Source of the DNA: Bacillus sp. EB01
Lineage (GTDB): Bacteria > Bacillota > Bacilli > Bacillales > Cytobacillaceae
Length of the DNA: 64,000 nt
Direction of reading: 5' to 3'
Assembly: GCF_000613125.1 (NCBI RefSeq)
Contig: NZ_HG964497.1
Coordinates: 3,347,852 to 3,411,851, forward strand
The translations under genes were made by a program, and so were the position numbers. The stretch's first letter is position 1. Each line of letters opens with the position of its first letter. Positions 61,664-64,000 of the stretch are shown one piece after another. The notes under the pieces are model-generated. The model did no database searches, had not been told where the DNA came from, and was given only the letters and a program-made list of their open reading frames with translations.

Positions 61664-62164
61664 ATGTCTCAATTAAGAGATTTTATTGGGTTGAGGCTGA
61701 GGCTCGCCGGAAGGGCTTCAAACCTTTTTTGGTTAGGATTTGGGGACATAATCACACTAACTAGAAGAGGAGAATCGCAAAATACAGCAGAATTTGCATT
61801 GCATATTGAATGTTCTTGGAGGATTACAATAGGCAATAAAATATTTATAGCTTCAAGAGATTTCTATGTTCCTAGCTCAAGTTATGATGGAGTAATAGAA
61901 GATTTCGATTGGGACATACAGGGAAACAACAGATTTGATGAACGAATTAAAAACTTTATGAAGGAAAAGGAAAATTTAACTGTCCTTAAAATTGATTCTG
62001 ATCATATTGGCGGATTAAATATTCTTTTATCTGAAGGGTATAAGCTCGATGTATTTCCGGACAGCTCAGATGATGACGAGAATAGTGAACATTGGAGATT
62101 TTTTAATCGAAAAGGGGAAACTCCTCATTTTATTGTTACTGGTAGCGGAATAGATAAGGTATGA
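61664..62164 (+). CDS. Hypothetical protein, 166 aa
   Basis: This soluble protein has segments IECSWRITIGNKIFIASRDFYVP and DDENSEHWRFFNRKGETPHFIVTGSGI. It is a family I recall as widespread but unnamed in Bacillus, often beside other short accessory genes; this is uncertain. No catalytic motif was found. The ATG follows AGGAAGAAATA (weak). Confidence 0.65.
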   Translation: MSQLRDFIGLRLRLAGRASNLFWLGFGDIITLTRRGESQNTAEFALHIECSWRITIGNKIFIASRDFYVPSSSYDGVIEDFDWDIQGNNRFDERIKNFMKEKENLTVLKIDSDHIGGLNILLSEGYKLDVFPDSSDDDENSEHWRFFNRKGETPHFIVTGSGIDKV

Positions 62165-62411
62165 TTCATAACAGACTCTTGTACATACTACAAAAAATAA
62201 TAATTTCCTCCTCCTTCAACTGAGGTGAGAAAATCATAGATTATGCTATTTCAGATAGTTCATTTTTAAAAATTCACCAAGAAAGATACACTTCATTGAT
62301 AGGTTCTTGTCTTTAATAAAAAGATGTAAATATTGATAATAGGAACAGAATGCTGTCATTAAGAGTGATTATGGTAAAACTTAGTTAGTCTGGTATGTGG
62401 GGAGGTATCAT

Positions 62412-62708
62412 ATGAGGGTCTTATTGGAATTATTAAGAATTATTGTCTTATTTGTTATTATTGGTGGGATTCTTGGTTCCATACTCGATAATGTATACTC
62501 AGCCATTGGTACCGACATAAAAAAGTACGGGTGGATCGGTTTTATTGCTATTATTATTCTGTTCTTTATCTTATATAGAAATAAATTGCAGTTTGGTGGA
62601 TGGTATAAAGGAAAAGGAAGAGAAAAGCTTCCGAAAAACGTATTTCAAATACTTATTTTCAGTGGAATTTTACTATTATTATTACCGCCAATTTTAAGTT
62701 TTTTCTGA
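62412..62708 (+). CDS. Membrane protein, 98 aa
   Basis: This protein has three predicted helices: LLRIIVLFVIIGGILGSIL, YGWIGFIAIIILFFILY and a last one, FQILIFSGILLLLLPPIL. A basic stretch, WYKGKGREKLPK, precedes the last helix. The ATG at 62412 follows GGGGAGGTATCAT. Function is unknown. Confidence 0.7.
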   Translation: MRVLLELLRIIVLFVIIGGILGSILDNVYSAIGTDIKKYGWIGFIAIIILFFILYRNKLQFGGWYKGKGREKLPKNVFQILIFSGILLLLLPPILSFF

Positions 62709-62978
62709 ATTAATGGAAGTTTGACTTAGATTTAGAACGTAGTTGTACGTTGATCCAGGGGGGATTATAGCACTTTTTTTGAATTCCTTATATTGCATAA
62801 GGTAGTTTAATGAAAACTTTCTGGAGGTCGGTTCATAATACACAAACCGGGACGGGAAAGCAGAAGAAGATGAAATTTTAATACCTTTAATATTCAAATT
62901 CATTAAGTAAGTATATTAGGAGGGGAAAGGTGAAAGTTAGTAGGGCACGGGGCTTACTTACAAAACAGTTAGGTATTA

Positions 62979-63013
62979 AAAAGGCTTGGAGACATAGGTC
63001 CAAGCCTTATTTG
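62979..63013 (+). terminator. Hairpin terminator
   Basis: AAAGGCTTGGA pairs with TCCAAGCCTT and is followed by ATTTG. Confidence 0.7.
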
Positions 63014-63149
63014 CTAATTAAATTTTCAATTTAATGCAAAGCAAACGACACTGTTATCCGAGGTTTGTACTTCAAAATTAAGTCCGTCCCGTAAAAAAGT
63101 AACGGGTTCGGATTAGGAGTACAAAAACTCATTTAGAGCATCAATTTTT

Positions 63150-63185
63150 GGTCCAAATCGCATATGATTTGGACCTCTTATTTTT
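63150..63185 (+). terminator. Hairpin terminator
   Basis: GGTCCAAATC and GATTTGGACC form a perfect 10-bp stem with a six-base loop, followed by TCTTATTTTT. Confidence 0.75.
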
Positions 63186-63446
63186 GTTGATATAATAAGC
63201 TTTTTTACATTTTGACGTAACAATTAGCACTGAATTTAGCACGCTTTTTAACAGGATAACAACAGCTAATGTCACACGTCTGAAACGTAGCCAAAATAAG
63301 TGCCAATTTTATTACTAATTATATTTCGAATTTTAAGCTTAATAGCAACTTATGTCAAAACGACCTGAAAGAGGATTTTTTTTATTTAGGAAATACACTT
63401 TTATGTTAGTATGAGAATAGGAATTTTCTTACAAAGGGGAACGAAT

Positions 63447-63908
63447 ATGAATATCAGTCGAACAAACGATTTTGAATTAGTGGCTAAATTGAATAAATAT
63501 GTTCACGATTTACACGCAAATTTATACCCTGAGTATTTCAAAGAATATAATTTTGAGGAAATTAAGACTTTCTTTCAAAAGATTATTGATAAAGAGGAAT
63601 TCTATTTCCTTCTGTTGGAGGACGATGACCAATCTTTAGGTTATGCTTGGATTGAGTTAAGAAATTATCCCGATAATGCCTTTAAAAAATCTTATAAATC
63701 GGTATATGTGCATCAAATAAGTATCGCAGAGAGCCAAAGAAAAAAAGGATACGGTTCTGAATTGATGAACGAAATTACGGATATTGCAAAAGAAAACGGC
63801 ATTAATAAGATTGAATTAGACTATTGGTTCAATAACGAAATAGCAAAGAATTTTTATAAGAAGAATGAATTTGTGAAATATCGAGAGTTTGTTTACAAAG
63901 ACATTTAA
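63447..63908 (+). CDS. GNAT family N-acetyltransferase
   Basis: This 153-residue acetyltransferase has the CoA loop AESQRKKGYGSELM (near residue 95) and the C-terminal NEIAKNFYKKNEFVKYREF. The substrate is unknown. The ATG at 63447 follows AAAGGGGAACGAAT. It is bounded by a terminator and by copies of TTTGTACTTCAAAA on both sides. Confidence 0.88.
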   Translation: MNISRTNDFELVAKLNKYVHDLHANLYPEYFKEYNFEEIKTFFQKIIDKEEFYFLLLEDDDQSLGYAWIELRNYPDNAFKKSYKSVYVHQISIAESQRKKGYGSELMNEITDIAKENGINKIELDYWFNNEIAKNFYKKNEFVKYREFVYKDI

Positions 63909-63941
63909 TTCTAATGCTAATTCATTTGTTAAATGATAAAT

Positions 63942-63973
63942 AAAGGAGGTGCGAATTGCACCTCTTTTTTTAT
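63942..63973 (+). terminator. Terminator of the last GNAT gene
   Basis: AGGAGGTGC and GCACCTCT form a stem followed by seven T residues. Confidence 0.88.
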
Positions 63974-64000
63974 TGCTAATTAAAGTTTTGTACTTCAAAA

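Larger units (their letters stand above)
62709..63446. other. 740-bp spacer with hairpins, no confirmed gene
   Basis: Two terminator-like hairpins lie at 62979-63013 and 63150-63180. TTTGTACTTCAAAA at 63064-63077 recurs at 63987-64000. A 34-codon GTG frame behind AGGAGGGG near 62930 overlaps the first hairpin and is doubtful. Confidence 0.5.

Noticed and set aside
62930..63033. 34-codon GTG frame behind AGGAGGGG
   Set aside because: It overlaps a terminator hairpin and shows no protein-like composition; kept only as a doubtful remark.
1..64000. tRNA and rRNA genes
   Set aside because: No TTCGANTC-type T-arm with a matching acceptor stem and no rRNA signatures were found by reading.

Overview
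The window comes from a low-GC, endospore-forming Bacillaceae bacterium (Bacillus in the broad sense). The evidence is a CwlJ-type spore cortex hydrolase, a proline T-box leader, relatives of B. subtilis yxlEFG, yvgN, ypwA, yhcV, lytE and pbpF, AGGAGG-type ribosome sites, GTG and TTG starts, and cre-like sites. I cannot name the species. No rRNA, tRNA, CRISPR array, transposase, prophage module or replication origin was recognised.

Layout. At 0-2.5 kb lie a proline T-box and proS, then a small lipoprotein operon on the minus strand. At 2.5-9.4 kb are a HAD phosphatase, a radical SAM/SPASM protein with a His-rich N-terminus, LytE with an upstream WalR-like site, an RsbR-like STAS protein, a manganese catalase and a DUF2243 membrane protein. 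At 9.5-19.6 kb are an extended SDR, an M32 carboxypeptidase, a membrane protein fused to a PstS-like domain, yxlEFG, an M20 amidohydrolase and glyoxal reductase YvgN. At 19.6-31.4 kb are a lipoprotein, a cytoplasmic alpha-amylase with a cre-like site and an adjacent palindrome, an SMP-30 lactonase, a PbpF-like class A PBP, an aldo/keto reductase, PEP carboxylase and a VOC protein. At 31.5-34.3 kb is the operon kynU-kynB-kynA (tryptophan to anthranilate) with a clear promoter. At 34.9-42.8 kb are a PbpA-type class B PBP, a HAD-IIB phosphatase, a P5C dehydrogenase of the eukaryote-like subtype, and small enzymes and lipoproteins. At 43-48 kb are a frameshifted membrane gene, a GNAT, a glutaredoxin, and MATE and DHA2 exporters. 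At 48.4-58.4 kb are a zinc-ribbon fragment, a SET protein, CwlJ, a frameshifted hypothetical gene, an M2-like peptidase, an AttH/CrtC-like protein, an APH(6)-type kinase, a solo DnaD/DnaB_2-like domain, a CBS protein, a MEDS protein and 3-hydroxybutyryl-CoA dehydrogenase with a cre-like site.

From 58.8 kb to the end the sequence becomes more AT-rich. It holds a run of short, mostly anonymous membrane proteins and lipoproteins, all on the plus strand (a broken lipoprotein gene, a DUF4190-like protein, a DUF3953-like protein and others), ending in a GNAT. This looks like an accessory zone.

The most unusual signal lies between genes. At least five intergenic spacers carry runs of 2-4 short phrase-like units. 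Each locus has its own unit of 20-55 bases, and several share a GTGCCC core. Separate from these are three copies that resemble longer interspersed Bacillaceae repeats (23.5, 34.5 and 53.1 kb). Three genes are split by single-base frameshifts, two of them in homopolymer runs, so sequencing error must be excluded before calling them pseudogenes. Three convincing genes encode proteins of fewer than 60 residues (37, 50 and 57).
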